Made by a program: the position numbers and the translations under genes. From Mesostigma viride (Eukaryota > Streptophyta > Mesostigmatophyceae > Mesostigmatales > Mesostigmataceae): 64,000 nucleotides of DNA. The stretch covers positions 1,594,030 to 1,658,029 of the forward strand of contig RPFO01000406.1 in assembly GCA_009746045.1 (NCBI GenBank). The letters are read 5' to 3'. The notes beneath the pieces were generated by a model that saw only the letters and a program-made list of their open reading frames with translations, ran no database searches and had not been told where the DNA came from. Position 1 is the first letter of the stretch. Each line of letters begins with the position of its first letter. Below, piece after piece: positions 43,401 to 52,610 of this stretch.

Positions 43401-46400
43401 AGCCACACTCACTGATCAGAGCTTCCTGCAGCGTGAGTCTCCAGATGATTGGGCTCGACCTGAGTCCTTCCAGGCCCTTCAGAATAACCAGGAATTGTTG
43501 ATGCAGCTCCAGCTTCCAGATGGCAGGCACCTCAACACAGTAAGGCTCATCCTGCTTCCACACCCTCCTGGCCACTTCTGGATCAGATTTTAAAAATGCC
43601 CTCTTGAAGTCCAGCAGCACTGATGACATAGCTGCTCCCCTGTTCAGCAACCCCACGTAGAGACATAGCAAAATTCTCCATGTGTCGTGTAGCATCCCTG
43701 GCGTGTATAGCTCCTCTCCTGGCAGACTCCCCGTGCCGTGATACTCATTCAGGACAGGCCTGACATGGGGCACTGATACCTCATCCACAACCTTCCTCTT
43801 CAGCACAAATCTCAAAGCAAGCTTCCTTGATGCTGGGGGACGTCTGTCTGTTGGTGCAGCACACTCAAACTGCAACCACTCCTCCAATGCCTTGGAGAAG
43901 GCGAGCTTCCAAGCCTCAAACAAAGTAGGCGAGCTCATCTCTTGGACCAGCTGGTCATATGTCAAAGGAGAGTGTGCAGCAAGGCTCCTGTGAGTTATGC
44001 CAATACTGCTGGGGTGCAACACAGCTGGAATCACCAAACTGGCCGCTGGGGGCACCTCCCCTTCATCCCATTTTACACCCTTGACCGGCTTGGCCCTGCA
44101 CCTGACTGGAAATGTTGTCCTGAAATTTTCTAGGGGAATCATCCCCCAGCCATCTCTTCTCAGAGCTGTAGCTCTGATAGAAATCCCAGGATTGCCCAGA
44201 AAATTCTGACCCAAAATCACAGGGCCATCATAGTCCTCTAGGACAAGGAAGGTCACATCCACACCCATGACAGGGGCAGTAACCTCTCCCAACACCCTTA
44301 GATGCGTCCTACCACTGAAATCAGACACCCAGGGGCAACTTGGTTCTCCGACCAGCAGTTCTCCTGTATGCTGAGGTCCCATGACAGAAACCTGTGCATT
44401 GGTATCTATCTCCATGGCAGCTACCTCAGGTTCATCCAACTGGACAAGCTTGGACACCTTAGGCTCCTTCTTGGCTCTTTGCAAAGCCTGTACAATATCT
44501 GATAGACGCACACCCCTAGGCCTGGTGTCGGGCCGTTCCGGAGGTGCAGCCTGTCCGCCTGCTTGCCCAACCACCGTATGTGAAGGTACCCCAGGGGCCG
44601 GGCCAGGGTCACCCTGAGGGCTCGATACAGCTGTAGCACCCTGATCAGGAAGCTCCACGTCACCCCCGCCTTGTACACCAGCGGGCACCTGGAAGAGGTC
44701 TCCTTGATTACCTCCCCGGGGACGGATCTTTGACCAGGACAGACGGTGCACTGCTTGGGAGCCATCAATGGCCACCCAGCACTTATGGCCAGCGGCTTCT
44801 ACTCGGGTCACCACCCCATCATGCCAGCTGCCACGTTTCCCTGGAAAGCTTGGTTCCTTCCACACAACAACCTGTTGTCCAACGTTAGGTTCTAGGACAC
44901 TCCAGCCCTTGTCTTTCTGCCTCAGCTTGAGGAACTTGGCCTCTAGCTTCTCCTTCCATGCCTGCTCAGCATCAGCTGGCAGCATCCTGGTATGCAGCAT
45001 AAGAGGATTGATGGCAATGTCACCAAAGAACATGGGAGTCCTCAGGTTCAGCCTGTCCTCCACAGAACGTAGCCATGCAGATGTCACAATGGCAGATGAC
45101 GTCCTTGGAATCCTCTCCACCAGCAGCACAGTCTTGATCTCTTGGATGGCTCTCTCCACCACCCCTTGCTGGCCGTGGCTCTCCCTGGGTGTAATCAGCA
45201 ACTCTGGAAACTCTGGCAGGTTCTCACAGCACTCAAACTGAATGTCACACTGCAACAACTCCAACCCAGGGTACCTGCTCCTTGTCAACTTCAGAGCAGC
45301 AATCAATGTAGGCTTCTCCATGTCAGGCAGGATCTCTAGGGTCTTGTACTTGGTATATCTGTCCACTGCCACCAGCAGCTTCAAACCCCTGATTCTCTGA
45401 ATATCTACCTGCACATGGCCTGGCTGCAAAATAGGAGTCCTGGCATGAGACTGCTTGGGCTTTCTAGCAACTAGCCTGCACTTGCAAGCTTGAGCAACCT
45501 GTTGGCAGATGGAGTACAACTCACTTCCTCCCAGCCGTCTAGCAACTTGCAAAGACTGAGCTGCATGGCCAAACATGGTATGCAACCTTGAGGCAATGTC
45601 ATACAAGAGAGAAAACCTTTTATTGTCATTATTAGCACTCAAGGTATGTACAGATCCCTTATGTACAGGAGGCACCAGGGTCGTGCCTGTCAGACTGTCT
45701 CCAGCCCTATCCTCATCCTGACCATCCTGTGCCAGTCCTGCACGGTCAGAATGCTTCTGAGATCCACCTGGGTCCACATCACCAGGTCCTACCTCAGGCT
45801 CAGCACCGCCATGGCGGGCACGTTGGCGAGTAACCACTGCAGCTACAGCTGGCATACTCTCTGTGGTAACCAAGCTTGCCCCATCGTGTCCAATAGGCTC
45901 TTTCACTAGAGCATGGGGCTGCCCCTCACTGCTGTCACTAGCAGCTTCATTACACACCCCTGGGGGCACCCTCCAGGGTTCAGGGATGTGTGCAGGCTCA
46001 AGTCAATGATCAGCAGCCTTGCCCTTGCCCTTGTCCTGGGATGGACCAGCCTTGTCCTTGCTGCCACCCTGAGCTGGCTTGCTCTGACCTTCCTGCCTCA
46101 GGTACGAGGGACACTCATTCCTGAAGTGACCCTTCCCCTGGCAGAAATAACATTCCACCTGACTGATGTCCCGTGAGGTCCCACTGCTGGGCCCAGCCTT
46201 GGGAGGACCACCCACCCTCTTGAAGTCAAACTGGGACTGTGGATGTCCCGACTTCGGCGGGGTCCCCCGTCCAGCCCTTCTGTCACGCCCCCTCCTGGAC
46301 CTTCCTCGACCCCTTGAAGAGGTCTCAGGCCCTCTCGAGGGCGCTGGGCCCCCGTGGCCCGATCCCCTCATGGACTTAACCGTGGGTTCAGTGGCCTCCT

Positions 46401-49182
46401 CATCATTCTGACGAGGGCGCTTACCCCCACGTACTTGCCGCTGAAACACTCATACAACTGATCCGTCATGGCTGCCCAGCCATGGACCTGTCGCATGTGG
46501 ATGGTCACATTATCCATGGTGACCGGATCCAGCTGCAGCGACTTGAGAAAGTCGCCCATGGCCATCCGATCTGCGACGAAGAAGCCCTTGGCCATGGCGT
46601 CCTCCCTCAGCTTGACGAAGTCTTCAAAGGCGTGGACCACTAGTTGCCCCTTGATGGGCTTGTAGTCCAGGTATTCTTGCTTCAGGTGGGACCCATCTAT
46701 GGTCCTCTTGTCACTCAGGAACACCTGAGTCGCGTCATAAACGCCGCCCAGGTGTCCCCCGCCGCGTGTCGCTCCCGAACAAACTTGAACAGCCGCCTCG
46801 CCGACTGCCGTATGTAGGCACTAGACGCCAGGATGCGAAGCTTGTCACCGTTGTATATCTCCGTGTACAAGTTCATGTCCTCTAACATCCTCTCAGCATC
46901 CCGGGGCTGCCAATTGTCCTTGATGGACTGAAACTGGCCTAGCACCGCGTACCCCTCAGCAACGGTTGGTCGCTTAGGCGCCGCTTGATCTGCGGCTGGC
47001 GCGTGCTGCCCGCCCTGCGATCCTTGGCTCTGATTATCTGGCACCTCAGCCTGGTCTCCCAGCGCCTGGCCGTCCCCGCGTCCATCGCGTCCACCGCGTC
47101 CATCGCGTCCATCTCGTCCATCCAGCCCAGCGCCGCGCCGCCGAAGCCCATAAAGCCCGCTTGTTGGTTGATAGCTCCATCCTCCATGATGGCCTCTGTT
47201 CAGATCTGCTACAGCCAGCCAAGTGGCCAAGCAGCAATTAAAGCAATATAAGCTACTGAACAAGAAAGGAAAGTGCCAAGTGTTACCACTCAGGCAAGAC
47301 CACCACGGCTGGCCCCAGGCGCGTCCTGGTTCTCCTTGTCGCTGTCGTCGTCGCTGTCGCTCACCACAATCAGCTCTGGTACCCTGCTACCTGCTGCGCC
47401 GTCGTCGACCCGCTGTCGGCCCGCGATGACTGAATCGTCACCGTTGGTAAAGTAGACAGGTGACAACCCGTCGTTGGCACCTCGCGGATTGTACGTTGGC
47501 ACCTCGTGGTCGCCAAGTGCCTCGTCGCCTAGCCCAGCGACACCCCCTGCTCCTACCTCAAGGTCACTCTCGTACCAAGAGGTGCAAACTCCTCCCAACG
47601 CGTCACACGAACGCGAAGGGGCGGGGGCAGCTCCTGAAAAGGAACTCTTACTCGCTCTGGAAACCTGCCGACTCTTGTCGCGCGCTGTCCTCCGGCGATG
47701 GCTTCCGCTGTCGCCCCGACCTCTGCAAGCCGCCTGTGATGCTCCGCTCCGCGTCGTTCACGCCTAACTGGCCCGCTGCAACACCCTCGTCGCCGATGCC
47801 GCCTGCGAAAGCACGTGGTACTCCCGCGCCCGCTACTGTCGGCACAAACTCGTGTCGCCCTGCGCCAGCTGCCTCCGCAACCTCGCCTCGCCTTGCTGCC
47901 AACTCCGTCCGCACTCGCTCTGCTACTGCAGTAATCACCGTCTGGATGCCGACCAACCCGTGAAGCTCCTGCTCAAGGTCGTCGATGCTCCGGTGCTCCG
48001 GAATGACGATGGTTTGTACGTGTCGCAGAATTCGCTCCCAATCTTCGACCTGGTCGTCGACGAATTGCACGAAGCTGCGATTTACAGGCGGACGATCTGC
48101 AAGCAACAAAGATAGATCCCGAACGACACGGCGTAATTCAGGAGAAATCGAACCCCCAGCAGACTGCCGAAACCGGAAATCCTGCTGCCGTTGTTCCTCC
48201 TGCACCATTCACCACCAGACGAGCTCCTCTCGTCGTCAACGCTGCACACCGCAACCGGCAACGACCCTCCTGGCCGTTCCGCTGAGACTGGTTGTAATTT
48301 GAGTTAACGTTCTTATCACACGCAATGTGAAGGATATGGTTGCAATGCAGCAATGTGTGAATATGGTTGGAAACGGAGCTTTGTTAAAATCGGATAATGT
48401 TACAGCGCTCACACACTTGAGGCTTGTACACGCGCTTGCCAAGTCAAGGCACAACACGTGAGGCGGGCTCGCAAGAGATGCCCATTTGGCACTGGCCTAT
48501 TGTTTATATACTTGTGCACTGTGCTTGCTAGTCCTGAGCAGCCTAGGAGGCCTGCTCAGTAATAACACCCCCGGTACAGTATTCACTACCTGTACAGCGC
48601 CCAGTTCCTATACAGTAGGTCTGCCATACAGGCACAGTGACCACAGAGTACAGTCACCACAGTGATTATTGCATCTGCACCTAGAAGTCCAGGACTAAGC
48701 CTGCGGTACCAACAGACCACAGGTTAAGGTTCCTATTTCCTGCGTACGACGTATTAATCCAATACCGTCGTAGGTACAGCACCTAATTCCTGTCAGCCCA
48801 GGAATTACTGTCGACCCCATATGTCGTCGGCAAATATTCACGTCCGACTTAGAAGAACAGCCGGCTCGCGCTCGCGCGCGACCGGGAAGTCGGAACGCCA
48901 TAACTTTCTTGATACTTGTCGGAATGAACTCGTTCCGGTGCCGCTGGAATCGCAGAGATATGCCGAATCAGGATCACGCCAATGCGCTTGGCGTTAACTA
49001 CCACCACCAACAACATTGTACTTTGCATTTGTAATGCATTATTATGGTGTGTGGTTGTGTGTCTTGGCACGTTTCTTATGTGCAGGTACCCTAAACAGCA
49101 TGAGCAGAAGCGCACGGAAAGGGTGAAGCAAACGTTTGTGATCGCTGACTACGGAGTCGCATGGTGCCTTGTTGCGATGTAG
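32181..49182 (+). CDS. pogo-type DD35D transposase gene, seven exons, interrupted by an LTR insertion
   Basis: Exons read 32181-32729, 33159-33710, 35082-35380, 35632-35878, 36109-36327, 36812-40534 (with a 2.8-kb insertion at 37012-39847) and 49086-49182, ending at a TAG. All junctions are GT-AG except a GC donor at 33711, and every phase matches. Exon 1 has a helix-turn-helix (KRKILDAFHESGLSQRQF) and the start of a CENPB-type second DNA-binding fold, completed in exon 2 (SDGFLTKFRLRHGFTTRLR). Catalytic residues are WCFDETPA (exon 2), LFLDNLASH and TDAWQPGD (exon 3), spaced 35 apart, as in pogo/Tigger. Exon 6 has a Lys-rich tail; one extra base in the G8 run at 40239-40246 shifts its end. 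With the LTR insertion in exon 6 the gene is disrupted now. The full product would be about 950 residues. Confidence 0.85.
33990..34382. repeat. CTTC tetranucleotide array
   Basis: About 390 bp of nearly perfect CTTC repeats in intron 2 of the pogo transposase gene. The Leu/Pro/Ser/Phe frames are artefacts. Confidence 0.97.
34406..34728. repeat. TATG tetranucleotide array ending in TTTG units
   Basis: About 305 bp of TATG repeats followed by about four TTTG units, 24 bp after the CTTC array and in the same intron. Confidence 0.97.
37012..37542 (-). repeat. 3' LTR of gag-only element
   Basis: 531 bp, TGTCAG...CTGACA, same as 39317-39847. It contains a triple GGTTACAGTACCACT repeat. Confidence 0.93.
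37932..39002 (-). CDS. Gag protein of the gag-only element
   Basis: This 356-residue open frame has an N-terminal segment (DGLDPVKWDNTKIPFLAVV) and a central helical region (RRALRRKLNRMKLEPGVTMR, then DLAENLLAGVTEELLPSL) that fit the copia-type gag polypeptide (UBN2-like). An Arg/Gly-rich linker leads to a CCHC zinc knuckle (CTHCGRTSHQEPTC). Such proteins form virus-like particles in the cytoplasm. The tail is Pro/Ala-rich. The pol functions would have to come from another element. Confidence 0.85.
   Translation of the reverse strand: MSAAATAAATKATKDLNILQACKNITQFDGLDPVKWDNTKIPFLAVVTAFGMLSVLLGTEVNEERDLILFAALCQCLVGPALKVANSVTQKTGSVAYHRICEEYEHLKLQMSNRRALRRKLNRMKLEPGVTMRQYITDGELTYNDLIATGAKMAPEDLAENLLAGVTEELLPSLAQLNLGDGITLQETKAALLKAWDLVHGNKDSAEATGVYHTSHSGRGGRGTGHGRGRGGHNGGTQRPSCTHCGRTSHQEPTCWWKYPHLRNTRGNTGGPAAHHTTDTPPAPSHEAHDLPPVSASKRLIQLPRDREQGVAASWAQLAPDVGPGAFQPALQQATAASPPNPSSGPPALLAASRPP
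39317..39847 (-). repeat. 5' LTR of gag-only element
   Basis: 531 bp, identical by eye to 37012-37542. It is bounded on the inside by the primer-binding site. Confidence 0.93.
40735..40965. repeat. CACACAT and CCACCA simple repeats in the last transposase intron
   Basis: CACATCA units are followed by CACCC- and CCACCA-rich DNA. The copia element inserted at the end of this tract. Confidence 0.85.
40966..41663 (-). repeat. 3' LTR of copia element
   Basis: 698 bp, AGTTAA...TTAACT, partner of 48302-48999. Confidence 0.93.
41664..42411 (-). other. untranslated region between copia pol and its 3' LTR
   Basis: About 750 bp with no supported frame, ending at the purine tract next to the LTR. Confidence 0.6.
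42412..45969 (-). CDS. copia Pol polyprotein: integrase, protease-like, reverse transcriptase, RNase H
   Basis: A 1185-residue open frame. Around residues 110-290 are a gag-pre-integrase segment and the integrase core (GHVQVDIQ, LLQCDIQFE and VVERAIQEIK for its D, D, E). A retropepsin-like stretch (AAMEIDTNAQVSVMG through GPVILGQNFLGNPG) comes near 535-625, after the integrase. Reverse transcriptase follows, with LLDFKRAFL and SLHGDDLHLL. RNase H (ISSDVAECRA) ends in HIPGEENPADALTK. Integrase before reverse transcriptase is the Ty1/copia order. The frame looks whole. Confidence 0.88.
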   Translation of the reverse strand: MPPGVCNEAASDSSEGQPHALVKEPIGHDGASLVTTESMPAVAAVVTRQRARHGGAEPEVGPGDVDPGGSQKHSDRAGLAQDGQDEDRAGDSLTGTTLVPPVHKGSVHTLSANNDNKRFSLLYDIASRLHTMFGHAAQSLQVARRLGGSELYSICQQVAQACKCRLVARKPKQSHARTPILQPGHVQVDIQRIRGLKLLVAVDRYTKYKTLEILPDMEKPTLIAALKLTRSRYPGLELLQCDIQFECCENLPEFPELLITPRESHGQQGVVERAIQEIKTVLLVERIPRTSSAIVTSAWLRSVEDRLNLRTPMFFGDIAINPLMLHTRMLPADAEQAWKEKLEAKFLKLRQKDKGWSVLEPNVGQQVVVWKEPSFPGKRGSWHDGVVTRVEAAGHKCWVAIDGSQAVHRLSWSKIRPRGGNQGDLFQVPAGVQGGGDVELPDQGATAVSSPQGDPGPAPGVPSHTVVGQAGGQAAPPERPDTRPRGVRLSDIVQALQRAKKEPKVSKLVQLDEPEVAAMEIDTNAQVSVMGPQHTGELLVGEPSCPWVSDFSGRTHLRVLGEVTAPVMGVDVTFLVLEDYDGPVILGQNFLGNPGISIRATALRRDGWGMIPLENFRTTFPVRCRAKPVKGVKWDEGEVPPAASLVIPAVLHPSSIGITHRSLAAHSPLTYDQLVQEMSSPTLFEAWKLAFSKALEEWLQFECAAPTDRRPPASRKLALRFVLKRKVVDEVSVPHVRPVLNEYHGTGSLPGEELYTPGMLHDTWRILLCLYVGLLNRGAAMSSVLLDFKRAFLKSDPEVARRVWKQDEPYCVEVPAIWKLELHQQFLVILKGLEGLRSSPIIWRLTLQEALISECGLRVSSVDPCLLLAQWEGLPVYASLHGDDLHLLAPTTWLKKFIPVISGKFSLGKELWQEPNKPVVFCGMQATLFRRDGEWSIRLQAGGDYKQTIVKALPEKITQAAGPELRGMWAWFASICGPSLMVHSRMPDEVLEDEKPRVIARLVESTPDLILSGIDFTQPITLEIFVDSSMDARQVTKVRGRSAALFAFYQSRASLFSWYSRLQKRVCISSDVAECRAICEGIQSSLYIKELMLELASVTPWTLQMETLLLTDSMGMVQFVHKQLARSRDLDYLLLKELASLVDLKHIPGEENPADALTKLPHKAPAQYNVLRKLMNADCQVGLSV
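46003..47263 (-). pseudogene. copia gag region with CCHC zinc knuckle
   Basis: This lies directly upstream of pol. The segment 46449-46003 has an Arg/Gly-rich part, then the knuckle CYFCQGKGHFRNEC and a Lys-rich tail. The segments to its right (to 47263) have capsid-like helical sequence such as HLKQEYLDYKPIKGQLVVHA. The region is broken in a couple of places. Confidence 0.72.
47290..48208 (-). other. copia leader region with short frames of unknown function
   Basis: A frame at 48208-47648 starts about 94 bp inside the 5' LTR and has helical sequence (ELRRVVRDLSLLLADRPPV). It is followed by acidic low-complexity sequence. It may be the N-terminal part of the gag polyprotein or a separate leader product. 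The region is broken. Confidence 0.4.
48302..48999 (-). repeat. 5' LTR of copia element
   Basis: 698 bp, partner of 40966-41663. The initiator-Met-type primer site seen in the other elements is not visible just inside it. Confidence 0.93.
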
Positions 49183-49423
49183 ACTTTTCCCTGTGGGCCC
49201 AACTGCCCTTCATGTTTTTAATATCTGGCCATCATGTTGTAAACGGAGGTATTAGGGTTGCGTCATTAATAATCGCACCCGCCTGCCGTATTTCTGGCAC
49301 ACCTTGAATAGGCTAGGTAGGGCTTGCCGTGACCTTTCCGGCACAGTTTATATAGCACTGAAACGAGTGCAGACAATATAGCTGAAACTAGCGCATTATA
49401 GGTGTTACACATCCATGCCACAC
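49183..49423. other. 3' flank of the pogo transposase gene
   Basis: About 240 bp of AT-rich DNA from the transposase stop to the right subterminal array. It would hold the 3' UTR. Confidence 0.5.
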
Positions 49424-49659
49424 AACTCGGTGGGACATGTCCCACCAACCTGTGTTTTGTATGTGTATGAACATGTGTCCCACCTACCTGTAATTGAAAA
49501 TTTGCCTGTCCCACCGACCTGAATTTTGAACATGTAACTGTCCCACCACACTGAATTTTGAAAGCTACCCTGTCCCACTTACCTGAATACCTGAAACATG
49601 GCTGTTCCACGTACCTGAACCTGGTGTCTCTCCTAGGTAAAAAGTGTTCCACTCGCGTC
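49424..49659. repeat. right subterminal repeat array of pogo element
   Basis: About eight spaced copies of the TGTCCCACC(T/G)ACCTGAA word, mostly in the same orientation as those at the left end. Confidence 0.75.
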
Positions 49660-49681
49660 CCACCTACGTGAGCTGCCCCTG
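49660..49681 (-). repeat. right terminal inverted repeat of pogo element
   Basis: The complement of the 22-bp left terminus, followed by the duplicated TA at 49682-49683. Confidence 0.92.
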
Positions 49682-49683
49682 TA

Positions 49684-50155
49684 GGAAGATCGCCCGTGTC
49701 GCTAAAGAAACCCCGCAATGGCTGCGATGGCGCGGCGGGCGGCCCAGAGGCGGCGACGGCGGGCACAGCCGCTGGGGCGGAAGACTCGCGTCGAGGAGCA
49801 GAAACGTCGGTCGCAGGCGCAGAGGCAACCAGAGGCGTCGGAGCCGCAGCAACAGAGGAAACCGCAGCTACCGAAGGCTCGCATAGCGCAGGCGAAACCG
49901 TAGGTGCCGAAACAACCGAAGGGGTAGGGGGCGCAGATACAACAGACACCCCACCTGGCGTGGCTGGGGCCTGCGCTTGGGCCGCCATGAAGGCCCCGAA
50001 CGCCGCGGTCAGGGACTGAATCTGGGCCTGCATCGCCGAAACAGTCGCCGAGAGATGATCAGGCTCGCGCTCCAAACCCAAAGGGGTAGGCTCCACTGAC
50101 GCACGCCGGGTAGACCGTGGTGACGACGGGACAGGGGAGGGAGCCGACGCTGAGG
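49684..50155 (-). CDS. chromovirus post-pol frame A, piece between X and pogo
   Basis: This minus-strand frame runs between the two insertions. It contains a short helical segment (LSATVSAMQAQIQSLTAAFG) followed by a long Ala/Pro/Val/Ser-rich stretch. The helix looks like a small coiled coil. The function is unknown. Confidence 0.5.
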
Positions 50156-50160
50156 AGGAG

Positions 50161-50657
50161 TGTTAAAAGGCATGGGGTTATTATTATGGGGACTTAAATT
50201 AATAATTTGTAGGTGGTGAATCATTGCCAACTTAAGCGTCAGGAGCCAGGAAAATTATTTATTACGTCCATATGGTGTGGCTTTCCATGGCTACCTCAAG
50301 GTAGCGTGAACATTGGTAATTATGGTAGGTGAGTGGTGGCGGCGGCCCTGGTATGGGCATGGGCCGACAATGGGTCGATAACGACAGCTGGTATGTTGGA
50401 ACATGGTGCATGCGCATGCATGACTCGGTACGGCATGGTATGACATGCACATGACACAATACTATAATCTGGTGAAGATAGTGACCAATGGTCCTAGTGC
50501 CATTGTACAACTTGGCACATAGTCATAGTGTCCATTCACGTAGGACAAATCCCACTTAGGTACTACTATCCGAGCATATCTATTTGTTAATTAGGGCTCG
50601 AATACAATTGCCCGTATTATAGATTTCTGCACGGTCAGCATAATGGGCATATTCAAG
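50161..50657 (-). repeat. 3' LTR of element X, main part
   Basis: 497 bp matching 60435 onward. The last 15 bp of this LTR are at 58768-58782, beyond element Y. Confidence 0.9.
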
Positions 50658-51437
50658 TGTAACGACTAAAAATGATCATCAACATCATCCACAGTCCAAT
50701 ATGAAAGATCTTTTTACCTGGGTTGCTTTCCTGAGTTGCAGAACTTCAAGTATCCGAGCAACGTTGAGATGGAAATTCCACAGCACGTGATTTAGGGAAT
50801 CACACCCCTTGTAGACACAAAGACAAGCTCGTGTGTAGACGACCTCTGTGGAACTGAAGGACGTCTATAGCCAAGGGGCTCTTATGGATTGGACAACAAA
50901 GCCAAGCTTTATTATACCATGGTGAATCAAAACCAACGTAGCAACAATGGCGACCCCACGTCCTTGATATCGACGTGCTTGTCGAACTTGCTCCAACCTT
51001 AGCCTGAAGAGAACCAATCAGAACCATGGGATTCTATACAAGATCTTCGTATCCATCCTAGTCACACAGAACAGAACAACACCACACACAGCCTGGCAGA
51101 ATCTTTCCATGAGATCCTAAATCTGTCGTAAGCACTGAAGTCCCAAAGGAGCATTTAAGACTCAATAGTACCAACTAACAAACTACAACCCCACGTGGAT
51201 CAGGCCACGACCAATGAGGGCTCCTATCAGTAGTATCAGCCAACAAACTACAACCCTACGTGGATCAGGCCACGACCAATGAGGGTTCCTATCAGTTGGT
51301 TGACAAAGTATCAGCTCCAAGTACCGTCGTCTTAGAAACCTCATAACTTTCTCAATACTGATCCAAAAGTCCTCAAATAAAAGCCAAACATTCACAAAAC
51401 AAAGGATGTAACAACAAAGTCATTTTTGCTTGTTACA
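50658..51437 (-). repeat. 3' LTR of element Y
   Basis: 780 bp, partner of 57983-58762. It contains an internal duplication of a segment with AACAAACTACAACCC and CGTGGATCAGGCCACG. Confidence 0.92.
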
Positions 51438-51796
51438 TATCTCCCCCTCAAAACTGGACCTCCCAGGTCCAATAGCCAACTCTTGAAGGCAGAGGAACAT
51501 TGAACAGAAATCCACCATCTCTTGGGAAAAGCAGATGGGTTTTTACATCCCTGGAAACAGGGCCTCCTATCTCATAAACATCTAGTCACAGGTTTCTACA
51601 GCAGACAAGTCACTACCTTATCTACTATAAATCCAGATAAACACATCTCATAATACAAGGTCTTCCATTCAGCATCCTGGAACCTGGAACTCTGGACTGG
51701 AACATCAGAACTGGACTGGAGCCCCCCCATCATCCATCCTGGAATCCCCCCCTCACACCACAATCCAAAGCCCCCTTTCCTTCTCAGCCCTGTTCC

Positions 51797-52498
51797 TCAC
51801 AGGCTATACCAATCCCCATTCAGGCCATCCTTGCCCTTGAGTCCACCCATGGGAAACTGCTCCACCATGTGGGCCAACTCTGGCCAGTCCCTGCTGACCT
51901 GCAACACCACGCAAGTCTCAGCAGCTCCTGCCACCATCTGGGCAGCATAGCGAAGGCATGCCCCTGGATAGGAGAAGAGCACCACAGACTGACTCTCAGG
52001 GTCCATCACCCAAGTAGAGGACGTCTTGTGCCTGCTCACCCATGATCTGTACGCCCACCAGAACTGCAGAAAGGTCTTGACCACCGACCACTTAGCACCT
52101 ATCAGAGGCACCAGCACCCTTAGTGGCGTCTGACGGATCTTAAGTTCCACAGTGTACTTGGGCAACCCTGGATGGCAAAAGAGGTTAGAAGTCTCCAAAG
52201 GAAAACACCTTCTGGCAGAGCTGGAGGAAGAAGGAACCAAATCAAAGGCACCCTTCTGAACTGAAAACTCCAACAGCTCCATGTAGGAAGCCTCTCCCAT
52301 ACTCACTGGCTGCAACTGAGTAAATGCCTCCTTCAAGGCCTCAGGTAAGGCTGCCAGCATGACCGGCCCCTCAGCAGGCCTCATGTCAATCTCAGGTCCT
52401 GGTGACAATGCATACATCCTACGCAGCAGATGAGCCACAAAAAGGGGAGCCACTCTCATACAGGCTTGTGTGCAGCTGAGATAGGACCTCCTCCACAT
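51797..52498 (-). pseudogene. reading frame near the 3' end of element Y, unknown
   Basis: A 233-residue frame with MRVAPLFVAHLLRRMYALSP near the start and FLQFWWAYRSWVSRHK later. It has no family I recognise. It lies downstream of the polymerase remnant on the coding strand of Y. Confidence 0.35.
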
Positions 52499-52610
52499 AG
52501 CCTTCAGAGCTCACCTCCCCCTCCTCTCTGTTGAGTGCAGCCAACGCCTTGGCCAAAGTCTCATAGTGGTCACAGGGGCCCGTGCAGTTCCTATGATCCA
52601 CATAGGCCAC

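Larger units (their letters stand above)
40966..48999 (-). mobile_element. Ty1/copia-type LTR retrotransposon with non-standard LTR ends
   Basis: This 8.03-kb element has two 698-bp LTRs (40966-41663 and 48302-48999). They begin AGTTAA and end TTAACT instead of TG...CA. The 5-bp duplication ACCAC is at 40961-40965 and 49000-49004. The LTRs differ at only a handful of places, so the insertion is recent. Reading right to left there is a leader region, a gag region with a zinc knuckle, a long pol frame, and a purine tract (AAGAAAAGAAAGG) near the 3' LTR. Pol looks whole; the region upstream of it has a few breaks. It lies in the last intron of the pogo transposase gene. Confidence 0.9.
29080..49681 (+). 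mobile_element. pogo-type (Tc1/mariner superfamily) DNA transposon carrying two LTR insertions
   Basis: The termini are inverted: both read inward as CAGGGGCAGCTCACGTAGGT and the match continues for 22 bp. The target TA is duplicated at 29078-29079 and 49682-49683. Subterminal arrays of a TGTCCCACCTACCTGAA-like word lie at both ends. Inside are a multi-exon DD35D transposase gene (plus) and a divergent acidic-protein gene (minus), with a repeat-rich shared promoter. A gag-only LTR element (37012-39847) and a copia element (40966-48999) were inserted later; without them and their duplications the transposon is about 9.7 kb. It sits in frame A of the chromovirus. Confidence 0.9.
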
